Positions 25,895-35,955 of a DNA stretch of 64,000 nucleotides are shown one piece after another. Position numbers and translations under genes: made by a program. Every line of letters starts with the position of its first letter. Position 1 is the stretch's first letter. The notes below the pieces were generated by a model, which was not told the origin of the DNA, searched no databases, and worked only from the letters and a program-made list of their open reading frames with translations. The stretch is from Parendozoicomonas callyspongiae. Lineage in GTDB: Bacteria > Pseudomonadota > Gammaproteobacteria > Pseudomonadales > Endozoicomonadaceae. The stretch covers positions 79,001 through 143,000 of the forward strand of contig NZ_JAMFLX010000010.1 of assembly GCF_023502345.1 (NCBI RefSeq), read 5' to 3'.

Positions 25895-26332
25895 CTACGG
25901 GCTGAAAACAGTTTTGTTCAGCATGATTCTGGCCATCTCGTCGATCTGCTTCTGCTCTAAACGGCTGGCGGCAAGCTGTTCTTTCTGTTGATAGCGTTCA
26001 ATCAATACTTCTGTTTTACGCTTGTTCAGCTGTGCCTGTTGCAGCTGATCGGCTTTACGGCGCTGCTGGGATTGTTGAATAGCAACCTGCTGATTCTGGT
26101 GCAGAATGACTTTGTCCAACTGTTCGTTGAACATCTGTGCGTTGTTAAGTGTTAAGCCGTTGCGAACAGTACCGCAGTCAAGAGGGTTATTGTTCCGGAA
26201 ATGATTCAGAGCCTGCAGGCGCTGCTCTTCTTCAGCCAGTTTGCGGGCGCTGGCCATGGCCTGACTTTCAGCTTTCTTTCTCTGTTGCTCCTGGATATTC
26301 AACCACTGCTTTAATCCTTTTGAGTGTCTCAT
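25895..26332 (-). CDS. fliJ: Flagellar export chaperone FliJ
   Basis: FliJ is the central stalk of the flagellar export ATPase and helps chaperone recycling. The 145-residue protein is a long charged antiparallel coiled coil (NIQEQQRKKAESQAMASARK and onwards) without other motifs, as expected. It lies 15 bases after fliI and is the last gene of the fliE-J operon; fliK, which normally follows, is absent here. Confidence 0.92.
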   Translation of the reverse strand: MRHSKGLKQWLNIQEQQRKKAESQAMASARKLAEEEQRLQALNHFRNNNPLDCGTVRNGLTLNNAQMFNEQLDKVILHQNQQVAIQQSQQRRKADQLQQAQLNKRKTEVLIERYQQKEQLAASRLEQKQIDEMARIMLNKTVFSP

Positions 26333-26347
26333 CCTTAACTACCCTTT

Positions 26348-27676
26348 CTATCCGCATATGGATGTCAGCTGGTTCAGACTGGACTGCCAGTCTGAAGACT
26401 CTTTCATACCCTGCTGTAACAAAGCCGTCATGGCAGGCTGGTTGCGAATGGCTTCATCCAATGCCGGATTGCTACCACTCTTATATGCACCCAAGGTCAG
26501 CAAGTCTTTGTTCTGCTGATAAATGGAATACTGTCGCCTGAAACTATTGGCAGCCCTGATATGATCCGGGCTGGCAACTTGAGGCATAACGCGGCTGATG
26601 GATGCTTCGATATCTATTGCCGGGTAGTGACCTGCTTCTGCCAGACTACGGTTCAGAACAATGTGGCCATCAAGTATGGCTCGAGAAGCATCAGCAATTG
26701 GGTCCTGCTGGTCATCACCTTCCGACAGAACGGTATAGAAAGCTGTTATTGATCCACTGCCGTCCCGGCCATTACCGGCGCGTTCTACCAGCTGGGGAAT
26801 CAGACTGAACACAGAGGGTGGATAACCTTTGGTTGCTGGTGGTTCACCAATGGCCAGAGCGATCTCCCGCTGAGCCTGGGCGTAACGGGTCAGGGAGTCC
26901 ATAAGCAGCAGAACATTACGTCCCTGATCTCTGAAACCTTCAGCTATACGGTGACACATCAGGGAGGCGCGCAGGCGAAGAACAGGAGATTCATCCGCAG
27001 GAGCTGCAATTACAACTGAACGTGCAAGACCCTCCTCACCGAGGGTTTCTTCAACAAATTCCCGGACTTCACGTCCCCGTTCACCAATCAGTCCAACCAC
27101 AACAATATCGGCAGTTGTCATCTTGGTCATCATACCCAAAAGAACAGATTTACCCACACCACTACCGGCAAACAGACCAAGACGCTGACCCTTGCCGACA
27201 CTGAGCAGGCTGTTGATAGAGCGAATACCGACATCCAGAGGTTCGGAAACTGGACGACGCTGGAGAGGGTTAATCACTTCACTCTGCAAAGGAAGGGTCG
27301 GACCGGTCTTGATGGGGCCTTTGCCATCGAGAGGCTCAGCGGCACCATTAAGAATTCTTCCAAGCAGCCCGCGTCCGGTAGGAACCTGGATATCTTCACG
27401 AATAGGGATAACCGGATCACCAGGGCCGAGGCCTCTGGCACGATTCAGTGGCATCAGGAACAGGCGGTCACGATCAAAACCAACAACTTCGGCTTCCACC
27501 GGTGCACCCTGGCTGGCGCGAATCATACAACGTTGGCCGGTTTCCATACGGCAGCCGATGGCTTCGAAGGTCATACCTGTTGCCCGCAGGAGTTTACCCT
27601 GCAGTTCAGCAACCTGTGCATGTTCCAGCCTGTTGATGCACTTTTGGTAGATATCCGTTAGCCGGTCAGGCTTCAT
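26348..27676 (-). CDS. fliI: Flagellum-specific ATPase
   Basis: FliI is the hexameric ATPase that unloads substrates into the flagellar export gate. It carries the Walker A motif [13 protein letters not shown], the Walker [21 protein letters not shown] and the [10 protein letters not shown] segment, and is about 442 residues long. I prefer the ATG at 27676 (MKPDRLTD), with GAGG seven bases upstream, over the one at 27694. It overlaps the end of fliH by about ten bases, implying coupled translation. Confidence 0.97.
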   Translation of the reverse strand: MKPDRLTDIYQKCINRLEHAQVAELQGKLLRATGMTFEAIGCRMETGQRCMIRASQGAPVEAEVVGFDRDRLFLMPLNRARGLGPGDPVIPIREDIQVPTGRGLLGRILNGAAEPLDGKGPIKTGPTLPLQSEVINPLQRRPVSEPLDVGIRSINSLLSVGKGQRLGLFAGSGVGKSVLLGMMTKMTTADIVVVGLIGERGREVREFVEETLGEEGLARSVVIAAPADESPVLRLRASLMCHRIAEGFRDQGRNVLLLMDSLTRYAQAQREIALAIGEPPATKGYPPSVFSLIPQLVERAGNGRDGSGSITAFYTVLSEGDDQQDPIADASRAILDGHIVLNRSLAEAGHYPAIDIEASISRVMPQVASPDHIRAANSFRRQYSIYQQNKDLLTLGAYKSGSNPALDEAIRNQPAMTALLQQGMKESSDWQSSLNQLTSICG

Positions 27677-28457
27677 TCCTGAATTCCTCACCAAAGACTT
27701 CTATCAGAGCCTGCAGGCTTTGCTCCAGTCTCAGTTCAAAGGAAGCATTAACCGCATTCTGACTGGCTTCGACATAGCAGCCGCCAGCATGCTGGTTGGA
27801 ATCGACATGAATATGCCATTTGGCGTTGATGCTGTCCTTGAATTTTTCAACGCGCTCTCTGTCTGCCGGATTGAGAATGATGGTTGGAATCTCATCACTG
27901 TCAGTGGGCAGCATGCGTATAGCGCCAGAGATGGCGCGGTTAATGGTATCAGGCTGAAGTTTGAGTTCAGTCATCACCACTTTGCGCGCCATTGCGCTGA
28001 TCAGTTCCTGCAAATCTTTAAGCTGTCGTTTATCACGGGCACACTGCCAGACGTGCATTTCCCGGTATAACTCTTTCAGCAGAGCAATCTGGTGATCAAC
28101 TTCCACCTGGGCTTCGTGTATCCCGTTACGGTAGCCTTCAGTGTGACCAGCCTGCTTACCTTCCAGGTAGCTGGCATCATAGATTTCCTGATGAACGACA
28201 GGGCGCAACTCTTCCTTCAGGGCTTGTATGGCTTCTTCCCGGCCTCGGGCAAATCCTTCCCGCTGAGCCTGAGCTAAAGCGTGCTGACGCTGCTCAGGTG
28301 TTTCCCGGATTAAGCCATCATCCTCCTGATCTTTTTCCGTAACAGGCTGCCAGCGCTCAGTCACCGCTTTTACCAGGTTTTCATTCTTAACCCAGAGGCG
28401 AGTGATGGCATCATCCTGTTTGTCAGGAAAAAGCGGTCGCGTCGTTTCCTTCATCAA
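27666..28457 (-). CDS. fliH: Flagellar export apparatus negative regulator FliH
   Basis: FliH forms the peripheral stalk linking the FliI ATPase to the C-ring. The 263-residue protein has an N-terminal polar part, a glycine-repeat helix ([20 protein letters not shown], and [20 protein letters not shown]) with the GxxxG spacing typical of FliH, and a C-terminal V-type ATPase E-like domain. It overlaps fliG by four bases and fliI by about eleven. Confidence 0.94.
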   Translation of the reverse strand: MMKETTRPLFPDKQDDAITRLWVKNENLVKAVTERWQPVTEKDQEDDGLIRETPEQRQHALAQAQREGFARGREEAIQALKEELRPVVHQEIYDASYLEGKQAGHTEGYRNGIHEAQVEVDHQIALLKELYREMHVWQCARDKRQLKDLQELISAMARKVVMTELKLQPDTINRAISGAIRMLPTDSDEIPTIILNPADRERVEKFKDSINAKWHIHVDSNQHAGGCYVEASQNAVNASFELRLEQSLQALIEVFGEEFRNEA

Positions 28458-29488
28458 ATAACCAGCTCATCGTTTGCGTGCAGTTCAACCTGTTCATCTG
28501 CTTCCAGACGACGGGCCAGTTCAAGAATCTCATGACGGGCATTGCGTACCAGGCTCATACGGACAGAGCCAAGTCCTTCGATTTCCTCTTTCAGGTACTT
28601 GGAAGCACGTTTACTCAGGCAGCTGAATACTCGTTCCAGACGCAGTTCAGGAACACCCTTAAGGGCAAGAGCAAGCGTATCCTGGGATGCATTTTCAATA
28701 ATGACGGTAAGGTTGGCGAGGTCGAGACCGAGCAGATGTTCGAAGTTGAGACGAAGGTCATTAACTTCGCTGGCCAGTTCTTCATCGGATTCCTTGATGC
28801 CGTTAAGCAGCCAGGTGCCATCCATATCGTCCATGTAGTTGATCATCTCTGCCAGGTGACCAGCACCATGAATTGGCTGGGAATCGCTGGCACCTGAATC
28901 GAAAGAGGAGATCAGGTCGGCAACGGTATCCAGAGATGTCAGAGGGATGTCTTTCAAACGAGCCAGACGGTTGGCCAGATCCAGACGGGCAGGTTCCGGC
29001 AGCTGGGCCAGAACTGCGGAGCCTTTATCCGGAGACAGGCAGGCCAGAACCACAGCCTGAAGCTGTGGTTTTTCATTTCGAATCATAGCCAGGATTTCTC
29101 CGGCCTCAAGCCAGAGCAGACGCTCAAGAACAGGATTGCTCTCAATGGATGAGGAGAACTTGAGAAGACTCTTGGCGCGGTCTTCACCCAGTGCTTCCTG
29201 CAGAGTCCGGCTAACGTATTCTGAACCGGTCAGCAATGAGCTTTCATCACAGGCTCCCAGCAAGGCTTCGGATGCCTGGGCCAAATCTTCACGCCGCACC
29301 ACCTGGATATTTTCCATGGCACGGCTGAGGGTCATGATCTTATCAGGCGGCATCATTCGAATAACGCTGCCTGCAGCCTTTTCCCCAAGGCCAAGCATCA
29401 ATAGTGCTGCATGTTCCAGCGGGGAACGTGATGATCGGTAAGAGTCGTCATACGACGACTCTTCCTGGATTGTTATTTCTTCACTCAT
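28454..29488 (-). CDS. fliG: Flagellar motor switch protein FliG
   Basis: FliG is the rotor protein that contacts the stator and sets the direction of rotation. The 344-residue chain has N-terminal LEHAALLMLGLGEKAAGSVI, a middle ARM domain with the EHPQ-like region altered to NEKPQLQAVVLACLSPDKGS, and a C-terminal torque helix with alternating charges (RLERVFSCLSKRASKYLKEE). It overlaps fliF and fliH by four bases each. In other species the middle motif is usually EHPQ; here it is NEKPQ. Confidence 0.95.
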   Translation of the reverse strand: MSEEITIQEESSYDDSYRSSRSPLEHAALLMLGLGEKAAGSVIRMMPPDKIMTLSRAMENIQVVRREDLAQASEALLGACDESSLLTGSEYVSRTLQEALGEDRAKSLLKFSSSIESNPVLERLLWLEAGEILAMIRNEKPQLQAVVLACLSPDKGSAVLAQLPEPARLDLANRLARLKDIPLTSLDTVADLISSFDSGASDSQPIHGAGHLAEMINYMDDMDGTWLLNGIKESDEELASEVNDLRLNFEHLLGLDLANLTVIIENASQDTLALALKGVPELRLERVFSCLSKRASKYLKEEIEGLGSVRMSLVRNARHEILELARRLEADEQVELHANDELVI

Positions 29489-31065
29489 TGTTTATCAATC
29501 CATTGCTGCAGCACCATGGCAACCTGTTCAGGGTTGTTAATGGTCAGCTGACGGGCACGTTCGATAGTCTTGTCATGCGGATGAACAGCGATAACCAGTC
29601 CGGCTTCAGCCGCATCCTTACTTTCTTCAGAGGTAAGAGCCTTCTGGCGGGCCTCGGCTTCCTTACGCTCTTTTGCGATCTTACGGCGGTAAGACTGTAT
29701 TCGCAGCAACAGCCCGAGGAAGAGCAGGACAACAGCAGCCAATCCACTAATGACGTACTGAGAGTTCTCGCCCTCGAAGATCATATACCAGGGATTCGGA
29801 TCTTCTTCCTCAAACTTTGAAGAAAATGGCAGACTATACAAACTAATTGTGTCACCGCGGGTGTTTTCGATACCAACAGCATTGCTGACCAGGTTGGTCA
29901 TGGTTTCCAGCGCTTCCGGCGTCCAGCCATTATCACCTTCTGCGGCAAGGCTGTTGACAACAATACCAATGCTCAGCTTATCCAGACTGCCTGCGGTTTT
30001 GGTGTTACGACTGATGGTTTTATCTACATCGTAATTTCGCAGGGTCTTTGAGCTGGAGCGACCAAGTTTGTTGTTTTCAGCAGCATCGGCAACACGGTTG
30101 CTTTCTACGCCGGGAACGCCTTTGGCTGGAGCCGCAGTCTGTTCATCTGTAGACAGACTCTCACTGCGAACCACCTGGCTTTGAGGGTCATAGCTTTCCT
30201 TCACAACTTCGCTGGAGTTGTAGTCGATATCGGCTGTGACCTGAACGCGCAGGTTGCCCGGGCCAACGACAGGCTCCAATAACGCAGTAATCCGGTGGGC
30301 GAGAGCGGCTTCACGTTTGCGGGTATGTTGTTCCTGCCATTCCGGAATGCTGTCCGCAGTACTGGCTGAGAGCGAATTACCGTTCTGATCCATGACCGAA
30401 ACATTATCCGGTTCCAGTCCTGGCACACTTCCTGAAACAAGATTCACTATGGCCTGTATCTGTTTCTCTCTCAGGCGTGCTCCCGGATAGATATCCAGAA
30501 ATACAGACGCTGTGATTTCCGGAGTTTCCCTCATAAACGAGGTGCGTTCCGGTATTGCCAGGTGAATCCGTGCATTACGGACGGCGCTCATGCTTATAAT
30601 GGTTCTGGCAACTTCGCCTTCAAGACCCTGCTTGTAGCGGGCCTGTTCAACAAACTGGCTTCGGCCAAGTTCACCGTTGGGTGAGAGCAGTTCCATTCCG
30701 GAGGGAATATCAGGAGTGACACCATTGGCAGCAAGTGTCATTCGAGCCTTGGGCAGCAGGCTTTCATCGACAAGAATCTGGCCGCTGCTTGGGTGCAGGG
30801 TGTAGGGAATATTGCCTGCGGTCAGGGTATCGATAATATTGGCAGTGTTATAACGCTCCTGGCTGCCAAATAAAGGACGCAGGTTCTCCTGGCCACTCCA
30901 GAAGAACAGGGTAGCGACAACAGCGATAATGGCGGCAGTTATGGTGAGAACCAGACCTCGCCGTTGTTTTAGTCGGGGCAACAGTTGGTTGCGAAAGTTC
31001 GTACGCAGCTCATCGATGCGTTCACGCGCTACTGGCATCGCAGCTGATGCTGATAAGGACGGCAT
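29485..31065 (-). CDS. fliF: Flagellar MS-ring protein
   Basis: FliF forms the MS-ring in the inner membrane. Two membrane segments are visible, at about residues 38-56 (GLVLTITAAIIAVVATLFFW) and 433-453 (YVISGLAAVVLLFLGLLL), flanking a periplasmic region with the conserved ARMTLAANGVTPDIPSGMEL and RIHLAIPERTSFMRE. The C-terminal cytosolic tail binds FliG. The 526-residue length is normal. It follows fliE after a 63-base gap containing a short hairpin. Confidence 0.96.
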   Translation of the reverse strand: MPSLSASAAMPVARERIDELRTNFRNQLLPRLKQRRGLVLTITAAIIAVVATLFFWSGQENLRPLFGSQERYNTANIIDTLTAGNIPYTLHPSSGQILVDESLLPKARMTLAANGVTPDIPSGMELLSPNGELGRSQFVEQARYKQGLEGEVARTIISMSAVRNARIHLAIPERTSFMRETPEITASVFLDIYPGARLREKQIQAIVNLVSGSVPGLEPDNVSVMDQNGNSLSASTADSIPEWQEQHTRKREAALAHRITALLEPVVGPGNLRVQVTADIDYNSSEVVKESYDPQSQVVRSESLSTDEQTAAPAKGVPGVESNRVADAAENNKLGRSSSKTLRNYDVDKTISRNTKTAGSLDKLSIGIVVNSLAAEGDNGWTPEALETMTNLVSNAVGIENTRGDTISLYSLPFSSKFEEEDPNPWYMIFEGENSQYVISGLAAVVLLFLGLLLRIQSYRRKIAKERKEAEARQKALTSEESKDAAEAGLVIAVHPHDKTIERARQLTINNPEQVAMVLQQWIDKQ

Positions 31066-31083
31066 TTGTTCAATGTCTCCGTG

Positions 31084-31105
31084 ACCCGAATGAGCCGTTT
31101 CGGGT
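31084..31105. repeat. Short inverted repeat in the fliE-fliF gap
   Basis: ACCCGAA and TTCGGGT are perfect seven-base arms around an eight-base loop in the short gap between fliE and fliF. No T run follows, so an mRNA processing or attenuation hairpin is more likely than a terminator. Confidence 0.5.
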
Positions 31106-31128
31106 ATTTACGCTATCGATAATGAGAA

Positions 31129-31440
31129 TCATACGGGCATGTTGAAAACAGTTTCGTAGGCGGAAACAACGCGGTTACGCACTTGCATCAGCCCCTGAAA
31201 GGCCAGGCTGGCTTTCTGTCCGGCAATCATTACTCCTGCCAAATCGTCACTGGCACCGGTCTCATAATCGGTGCGCATCTCGTCTGCATTCATCTGCAGA
31301 TCGTTCACGTGCTCCAGAGCCTGCTTTAAGTAGGTTCCGAAGTCCTGTCCCTGAGTATCTCGCTTTTCAATGCCTTTGGATTCAAGCGAGGCAACATCAA
31401 TATTGCTGAGCGATGATAGTGCAATTTTGTTGTCAATCAT
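31129..31440 (-). CDS. fliE: MS-ring/rod adaptor
   Basis: FliE joins the MS-ring to the proximal rod and is the first rod protein exported. The 103-residue protein has the family C-terminal region (LAGVMIAGQKASLAFQGLMQ, then VRNRVVSAYETVFNMPV). It is the first gene of the fliEFGHIJ run and lies 76 bases after flrC. I found no clear sigma-54 site in that gap. Confidence 0.95.
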   Translation of the reverse strand: MIDNKIALSSLSNIDVASLESKGIEKRDTQGQDFGTYLKQALEHVNDLQMNADEMRTDYETGASDDLAGVMIAGQKASLAFQGLMQVRNRVVSAYETVFNMPV

Positions 31441-31516
31441 GGCTGTCTTTTCCTACAGGAAGCTGTAGCTTTTACTGCTAATAGTCTGAAGTCGGATGAG
31501 TCTGATATAAATAAAA

Positions 31517-32860
31517 TCAGGTTTCGATTCCGAGTTCCCTCATGCGAGCCAGTTTATATCGCAGCATACGGGTGGTTATACCGAGTTCCGCTGCGGCATC
31601 ACCTCTGTGACCGTGGTGTTTGGCCAGGGTCTCAAAAATGACTTTGAACTCGGCTTTTTTCCGGCTATTCACCGGTAAATCATCAAAGCTGACTGGTTCG
31701 GGATTTGTTTCCTCATTCTTGTTCTGCTGTCGGGTTGCGAGAGAAACCGGAAGCAGCAGGTCAGTAGCCTCAATTTGGTTTCCTGCACTCATCACACAGG
31801 CGCGCTGTACGACGTTATCAAGTTCTCGAATATTGCCTGGCCAGTGATACTGTAAAAGACTTGTTTCGGCATCCGGGCTGAACTTTTCCGGGCCGCTCTG
31901 TCGTGTGCTTGCATGGGCTTTAAGCAGGTGTCGTGCAATAGGCTGAATATCACCTGGTCTTTCGCGAAGAGCAGGGATATGCAATGGAATAACATTTAGG
32001 CGGTAGTACAGGTCTTCACGGAAGTTACCTGCTCTTACTTCATCTGCCAGATCTCTGTTGGTTGCGGCAAGGATGCGTACATTAACACTAATAGGGGTGT
32101 GACTGCCCAGCCTTTCTACTTCACGTTCCTGAATAACCCGCAAAAGTTTTGCCTGCTGTGGCAGTGGCATCTCTGCGATTTCATCAAGGAACAGTGTTCC
32201 GTTGTTTGCCTGTTCAAACTTGCCCGTCTGACGACTGGTGGCACCGGTAAAAGCACCTTTTTCATGCCCGAACAGTATGGACTCAAGCATGGTGTCCGGC
32301 AGTGCAGCGCAATTGACAGCAACAAATGGGTTAGGGAATCGGCTGGAATGGCTGTGGATAAAACGGGCAAGGACTTCTTTTCCTGTTCCGGATTCACCGG
32401 TTATCAGTACGGTCGCATCACTACCGGCTACCCGGGTGGCCATTTTCTTGATTTGAAGGCTGGCCGGGTCTTCAGCAACCCAGTTGTTTTTTGCTGTAGC
32501 TGGTGTGACGCTCTTGAGCTGCCGCAACAAACGGGCCGGTGGAAATGGTTTGACCAGATAATCCCGTGCGCCGGCTTTCATGGCGGCAACGGCTTTTTCA
32601 GTGTCTGCGTATCCAGTCATAAGAATAACCGGGAGGTCGGGGTTATTCTTGTGAACGCGGGTCATCAAGGTGTAGCCATCATCACCGGGGAGGTTGATGT
32701 CGCTGACAACGGCATCAAAATTATGGCGGGCGCAGATAGTCATGGCCTGTTCGGCACTTTCTGCAACGCATGTCTTATATCCGGCCAGGCCGAGAGTGTC
32801 GGAAAGTGCTGTGCGTAAGTTGTGATCGTCCTCGACAACCAGTACATGTTGACTGTTCAT
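31517..32860 (-). CDS. flrC: Sigma-54 flagellar response regulator FlrC (FleR)
   Basis: This is the middle-tier flagellar activator. The N-terminal receiver (residues 1-120) has Asp11/Asp12, the phosphoacceptor Asp54 (AVVSDINLPGDDGY) and Lys of LVKPFPP. The AAA+ domain has GESGTGKEVLARF, the sigma-54 contact loop EKGAFTGAT and GTLFLDEIAEMP. The C-terminus is a Fis-type helix-turn-helix (GDAAAELGITTRMLRYKLAR). It overlaps flrB by four bases. Together they should drive sigma-54 promoters such as the one before flgB. Confidence 0.94.
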   Translation of the reverse strand: MNSQHVLVVEDDHNLRTALSDTLGLAGYKTCVAESAEQAMTICARHNFDAVVSDINLPGDDGYTLMTRVHKNNPDLPVILMTGYADTEKAVAAMKAGARDYLVKPFPPARLLRQLKSVTPATAKNNWVAEDPASLQIKKMATRVAGSDATVLITGESGTGKEVLARFIHSHSSRFPNPFVAVNCAALPDTMLESILFGHEKGAFTGATSRQTGKFEQANNGTLFLDEIAEMPLPQQAKLLRVIQEREVERLGSHTPISVNVRILAATNRDLADEVRAGNFREDLYYRLNVIPLHIPALRERPGDIQPIARHLLKAHASTRQSGPEKFSPDAETSLLQYHWPGNIRELDNVVQRACVMSAGNQIEATDLLLPVSLATRQQNKNEETNPEPVSFDDLPVNSRKKAEFKVIFETLAKHHGHRGDAAAELGITTRMLRYKLARMRELGIET

Positions 32861-33879
32861 GCAGCCTCTCTGGATGAAGTTTTTGTCAATGAAGACTGCA
32901 GAGGTAGTTTTACGGTGATATTAAGTCCGCCCAGCTCCCGCCCCTTACTTAATGACAGAGTTCCGTTGTGCGCTTCAATGACTAGCTTCACAACCGGGAG
33001 ACCTAAACCGGTTCCGGTTGGTCTGGTGCTGTAAAAGGGCTGCATGACTTGCCGTATTTCGCTATCCAAAAGCCCTTTTCCATTATCCTGTAATGATATT
33101 GTCAGCCACTCCTCATCGCAGGAACAATTCAGATTCACTTCTGATGCACCGGCTTCCTTTGCATTATTGAGAAGGTTGCTGAAAACAGAAAACAGAGTAT
33201 TTCTGTTACATAACACAAAAAGGCTCGATTGAATCTGGTCAGTGTTCCAGATGATCGCGAGATTCTGCCAGTTTGGATTATTGCAGTTTTGTTTTAGATC
33301 ATGAATTAAACGATTTACACAAATAGTGTCGTGTAATATCCGGCCTCCCTTGGCAAATAGCAGAAAATCGCTGATTTTACGTTCAATTGCTACCAGTTCT
33401 TGATGTAATGTGGTGAGAGCGTTTTTACCTGCAGCACACAGTTTGTCTTCCTGAAGCCACTCCAGATTACCTGCATGCAGCATGGCTGTCGTCAGCGGTG
33501 TCCTGATTTGATGTGCCATCGCTGCCAGCATTTGACCCATACTTGCCATACGCTGCTGCCTTCCCAGTACTTCCTGTAACTGGCGAGTGGCACTCATATC
33601 CTGAAGGATGACAAGCTGGCCGGATCTGTTTGGGAGAGGGCAGGTGCTGACATGGATGCTGCGGCCGTCTCTGAGAAAGACTTCATTGCTGTCATTGTTC
33701 TTGTGCTGAAATTGTTCTCGTACAGTTTGTGCCCAACGGGTTTCGCTGGGAGGCTTGCCTATGATTGCTTCAGCGGATGGATTGACATGCGCGACAAAAC
33801 CCTGCCGATCAAGAAGAACCAGCCCAAGGGGGAGAGATTGAAAGAGCTGGGGGTGCAGGCCAGCGGCTTGCAGATCCAT
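32857..33879 (-). CDS. flrB: Flagellar sensor kinase FlrB (FleS)
   Basis: This is the histidine kinase partner of FlrC. It has an N-terminal PAS domain (GLVLLDRQGFVAHVNPSAEA), a phosphoacceptor helix with His in LAAMAHQIRTPLTTAMLHAG, and an ATPase domain with NLLNNAKEAGA (N box), DNGKGL (G1) and GTGLGLPVVK (G2). No membrane segments are present, as expected for a cytosolic FlrB/FleS. It lies between motY and flrC and overlaps flrC by four bases. Confidence 0.93.
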   Translation of the reverse strand: MDLQAAGLHPQLFQSLPLGLVLLDRQGFVAHVNPSAEAIIGKPPSETRWAQTVREQFQHKNNDSNEVFLRDGRSIHVSTCPLPNRSGQLVILQDMSATRQLQEVLGRQQRMASMGQMLAAMAHQIRTPLTTAMLHAGNLEWLQEDKLCAAGKNALTTLHQELVAIERKISDFLLFAKGGRILHDTICVNRLIHDLKQNCNNPNWQNLAIIWNTDQIQSSLFVLCNRNTLFSVFSNLLNNAKEAGASEVNLNCSCDEEWLTISLQDNGKGLLDSEIRQVMQPFYSTRPTGTGLGLPVVKLVIEAHNGTLSLSKGRELGGLNITVKLPLQSSLTKTSSREAA

Positions 33880-33885
33880 ATTGTT

Positions 33886-34755
33886 CTAGCTCCAGTTCAA
33901 ATTTGGGGGGGTGGAACGGGGATCTTTTCGCATCAACTTGATTTCAACCCGCCGGTTGCGAAGTCTCTTTTCGAGAGTGTTGCCGTCATTGACCGGATAG
34001 CGGGAACCATGCCAGCGAACGGGCAGTAGCATTTTGGGATCAATACCAGCCGCGATCAGATATTCACGGACCTGTTCGGCCCGTTTTCTGGACAGAGTCA
34101 GGTTGATGTAGCTCTTGCCGGATCGATCTGTATGGCCGTCAATCTGTATGGATTTGATGGTTTTGTCATAAGTCAGGTAATCAAGAACCAGCTCTAGTTT
34201 TTTGGCTTCAAGGGGGCTGACTTCAATGCTGTTTACTTTAAATAAAACTCTGGTGTCGTTTATGTAAGAAAAACTCACAGGAGGGAGTGCGTTGCGACAG
34301 GTATTGAATTTATCCATATGAGTGCCTATCGCGGTAGCAGGAATCTGCTGTGTCCAGATCTGGCCTTCATCACTGGTTAAATTGATTTCAGCCCATTCTC
34401 CATTTTTCATGGCATCAAGAAGCTGTTGAATGCTTTGTGAGAAGACAAGCTCGGAAGCAGGTGCTCGATCGGTATATGCAACAGCGCGTGGAGATGTTTT
34501 TTGCCAGGGAGCAGGAATAATTTTCAGTTCGCTCTTGCTGGTTGATCGGTTTCTGAATGGCATATTAAGGCTCAATACAGGCTTATGGCCTGCATTGGCA
34601 ATAAATGAAATACGGGATTTTTCAGACAGGCTGGCTTCAAGGCGGCATTGTTCTTTGCCGCTCGTGACCTTCCAAAGTAGAGGGTTGCTGTCCTGGGCTT
34701 GGGTAATACCTGCCCCAGTTGCGGCTAGTAGTAATATGAAGGTGAGGAAGCGCAT
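33886..34755 (-). CDS. motY: Motor T-ring protein MotY-like (OmpA C-terminal domain)
   Basis: MotY forms the T-ring under the L/P rings and helps stators assemble in polar flagella. The protein has a Sec signal (MRFLTFILLLAATGAGITQA, mature from QDSNP), an N-terminal domain (about 20-150) with ELVFSQSIQQLLDAMKNGEW like Vibrio MotY, and a C-terminal OmpA peptidoglycan-binding domain with IQIDGHTDRSGKSYINLTLS and RAEQVREYLIAAGID. The length of 289 fits MotY. It lies immediately upstream of flrB, an uncommon position for this gene. A general OmpA-like protein is the alternative. Confidence 0.82.
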   Translation of the reverse strand: MRFLTFILLLAATGAGITQAQDSNPLLWKVTSGKEQCRLEASLSEKSRISFIANAGHKPVLSLNMPFRNRSTSKSELKIIPAPWQKTSPRAVAYTDRAPASELVFSQSIQQLLDAMKNGEWAEINLTSDEGQIWTQQIPATAIGTHMDKFNTCRNALPPVSFSYINDTRVLFKVNSIEVSPLEAKKLELVLDYLTYDKTIKSIQIDGHTDRSGKSYINLTLSRKRAEQVREYLIAAGIDPKMLLPVRWHGSRYPVNDGNTLEKRLRNRRVEIKLMRKDPRSTPPNLNWS

Positions 34756-35100
34756 TCAGTCTCTGGCCTTTTAGGTGTTGTGCACAAATCTTTTTTTTAC
34801 TGCATGTCAAATGCTGTAAAAAAATGTTGGCTCATGGCTATTTGCGTTAAGTTATAAATATCAATGCAACTGCTAATAATTCGTAGATGTACGGATGAAG
34901 GGGGTATATCGAAATAATATTATCCCGCTGCATGGTGCGCTGTTTTAAAGATTTTTCTTGTCAGGGATGCAGGAGAACTCGTAAGTGGAAATAATCATCA
35001 CGACGGCGCATTGAACAGGCGTTCTTTCTTTGAAGGAATAATCTGCCTCAATGTCGGGTGAACGCCAGATTTAACTTGCTGACTATTAGGTCAAATCCTT
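34756..35100. other. Divergent promoter region between motY and fliM
   Basis: This 345-base stretch must hold the promoters for the motY-flrBC run and the fliM-flhA run. I looked for sigma-54 spacing (GG, ten bases, GC) and found no convincing match on the fliM side. No RNA gene or clear repeat was seen. Confidence 0.5.
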
Positions 35101-35955
35101 GTGATAATCTCATCCGCTGAAAGTGGGGCCGGTGACATTCGCCCTTGTAATCTGTTTGAAGTCGGCGGTCGTATGGCTGATGTCCGGCAGCAGGCTATGG
35201 AGCTGAGCCATGTCTGTGCCCGGGCAGTCAATGAATGCCTGACCAATATGACTGGTGAAGGTGTTGAAGTAACTGCAGAGTCTCGTTATCCAAGTACTCT
35301 GCCTCGCACGAAAAAACGCCATGTGACATCGTTTCCCGTTAAGACAGGTAGCAGTGATGAAGTCGGACTGATCCACCTGGACAATGCCCTGTGCTGTGCT
35401 CTGCTGGAGCGAGCATGTGGCGGCGAAGGCGAAATAAAAGACAGTATTGACCTGCTGACTCATGCCGAACATCGCTTTGCCATCCGCCTGGTGAACCTGG
35501 CCGTTGAGATGATCACCAAGTCACTTGGGCTGAAAGAGGCTCTGACTATCAGCACAGAGCGTGATTCAGACAAACAGACTGCAGCCAGCCACAACTATCT
35601 GTTAATGGAAATGACAGTAACAACAGATAATTTTTCCGGCGTGCTGTCTATCTGGCTTCCTGGTGAAATTATCAATCCCAATCTTGAAAAAGATGAGAAC
35701 GCGGTCAGTACATTCAAGAATGCGCTCTTCTCAGTGCCTGTACCGATTACTGCCACCCTTAGCCGCCAGAAAACCACACTTGGAAAGGTTATGGCGCTTA
35801 AGGTCGGCGACACATTACCCCTGAATCTGCCTGGTATTGCCGATGTGCACACAGGCAAGAGAATGCTCTGTCAGGCCAGAGTTGTGACCAGAAATGGCCA
35901 GCTTGCGATTGAGCTTGAAAGCGAACAGAAAACTGAAGAGGAAGCCGTAGAATGA
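35101..35955 (+). CDS. fliM: Flagellar motor switch protein FliM, N-terminally shortened
   Basis: FliM forms the bulk of the C-ring. The GTG-started 284-residue chain aligns with FliM from the DIRPCNLFEVGG segment onward (E. coli has DIRPYDP), through a middle CheC-like region and a C-terminal SpoA domain (SVPVPITATLSRQKTTLGKV, then LKVGDTLPLNLP). It lacks the N-terminal LSQAEIDALL peptide to which phospho-CheY binds; an in-frame stop at 35080 excludes a longer start. The sequence is divergent overall. It overlaps fliN by four bases and heads the fliMNOPQR-flhBA run. Confidence 0.82.
   Translation: MIISSAESGAGDIRPCNLFEVGGRMADVRQQAMELSHVCARAVNECLTNMTGEGVEVTAESRYPSTLPRTKKRHVTSFPVKTGSSDEVGLIHLDNALCCALLERACGGEGEIKDSIDLLTHAEHRFAIRLVNLAVEMITKSLGLKEALTISTERDSDKQTAASHNYLLMEMTVTTDNFSGVLSIWLPGEIINPNLEKDENAVSTFKNALFSVPVPITATLSRQKTTLGKVMALKVGDTLPLNLPGIADVHTGKRMLCQARVVTRNGQLAIELESEQKTEEEAVE

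Noticed and set aside
32099..32818. A 239-codon open frame antisense to flrC
   Set aside because: flrC is unambiguous from receiver, AAA+ and Fis motifs; the other frame has no support.
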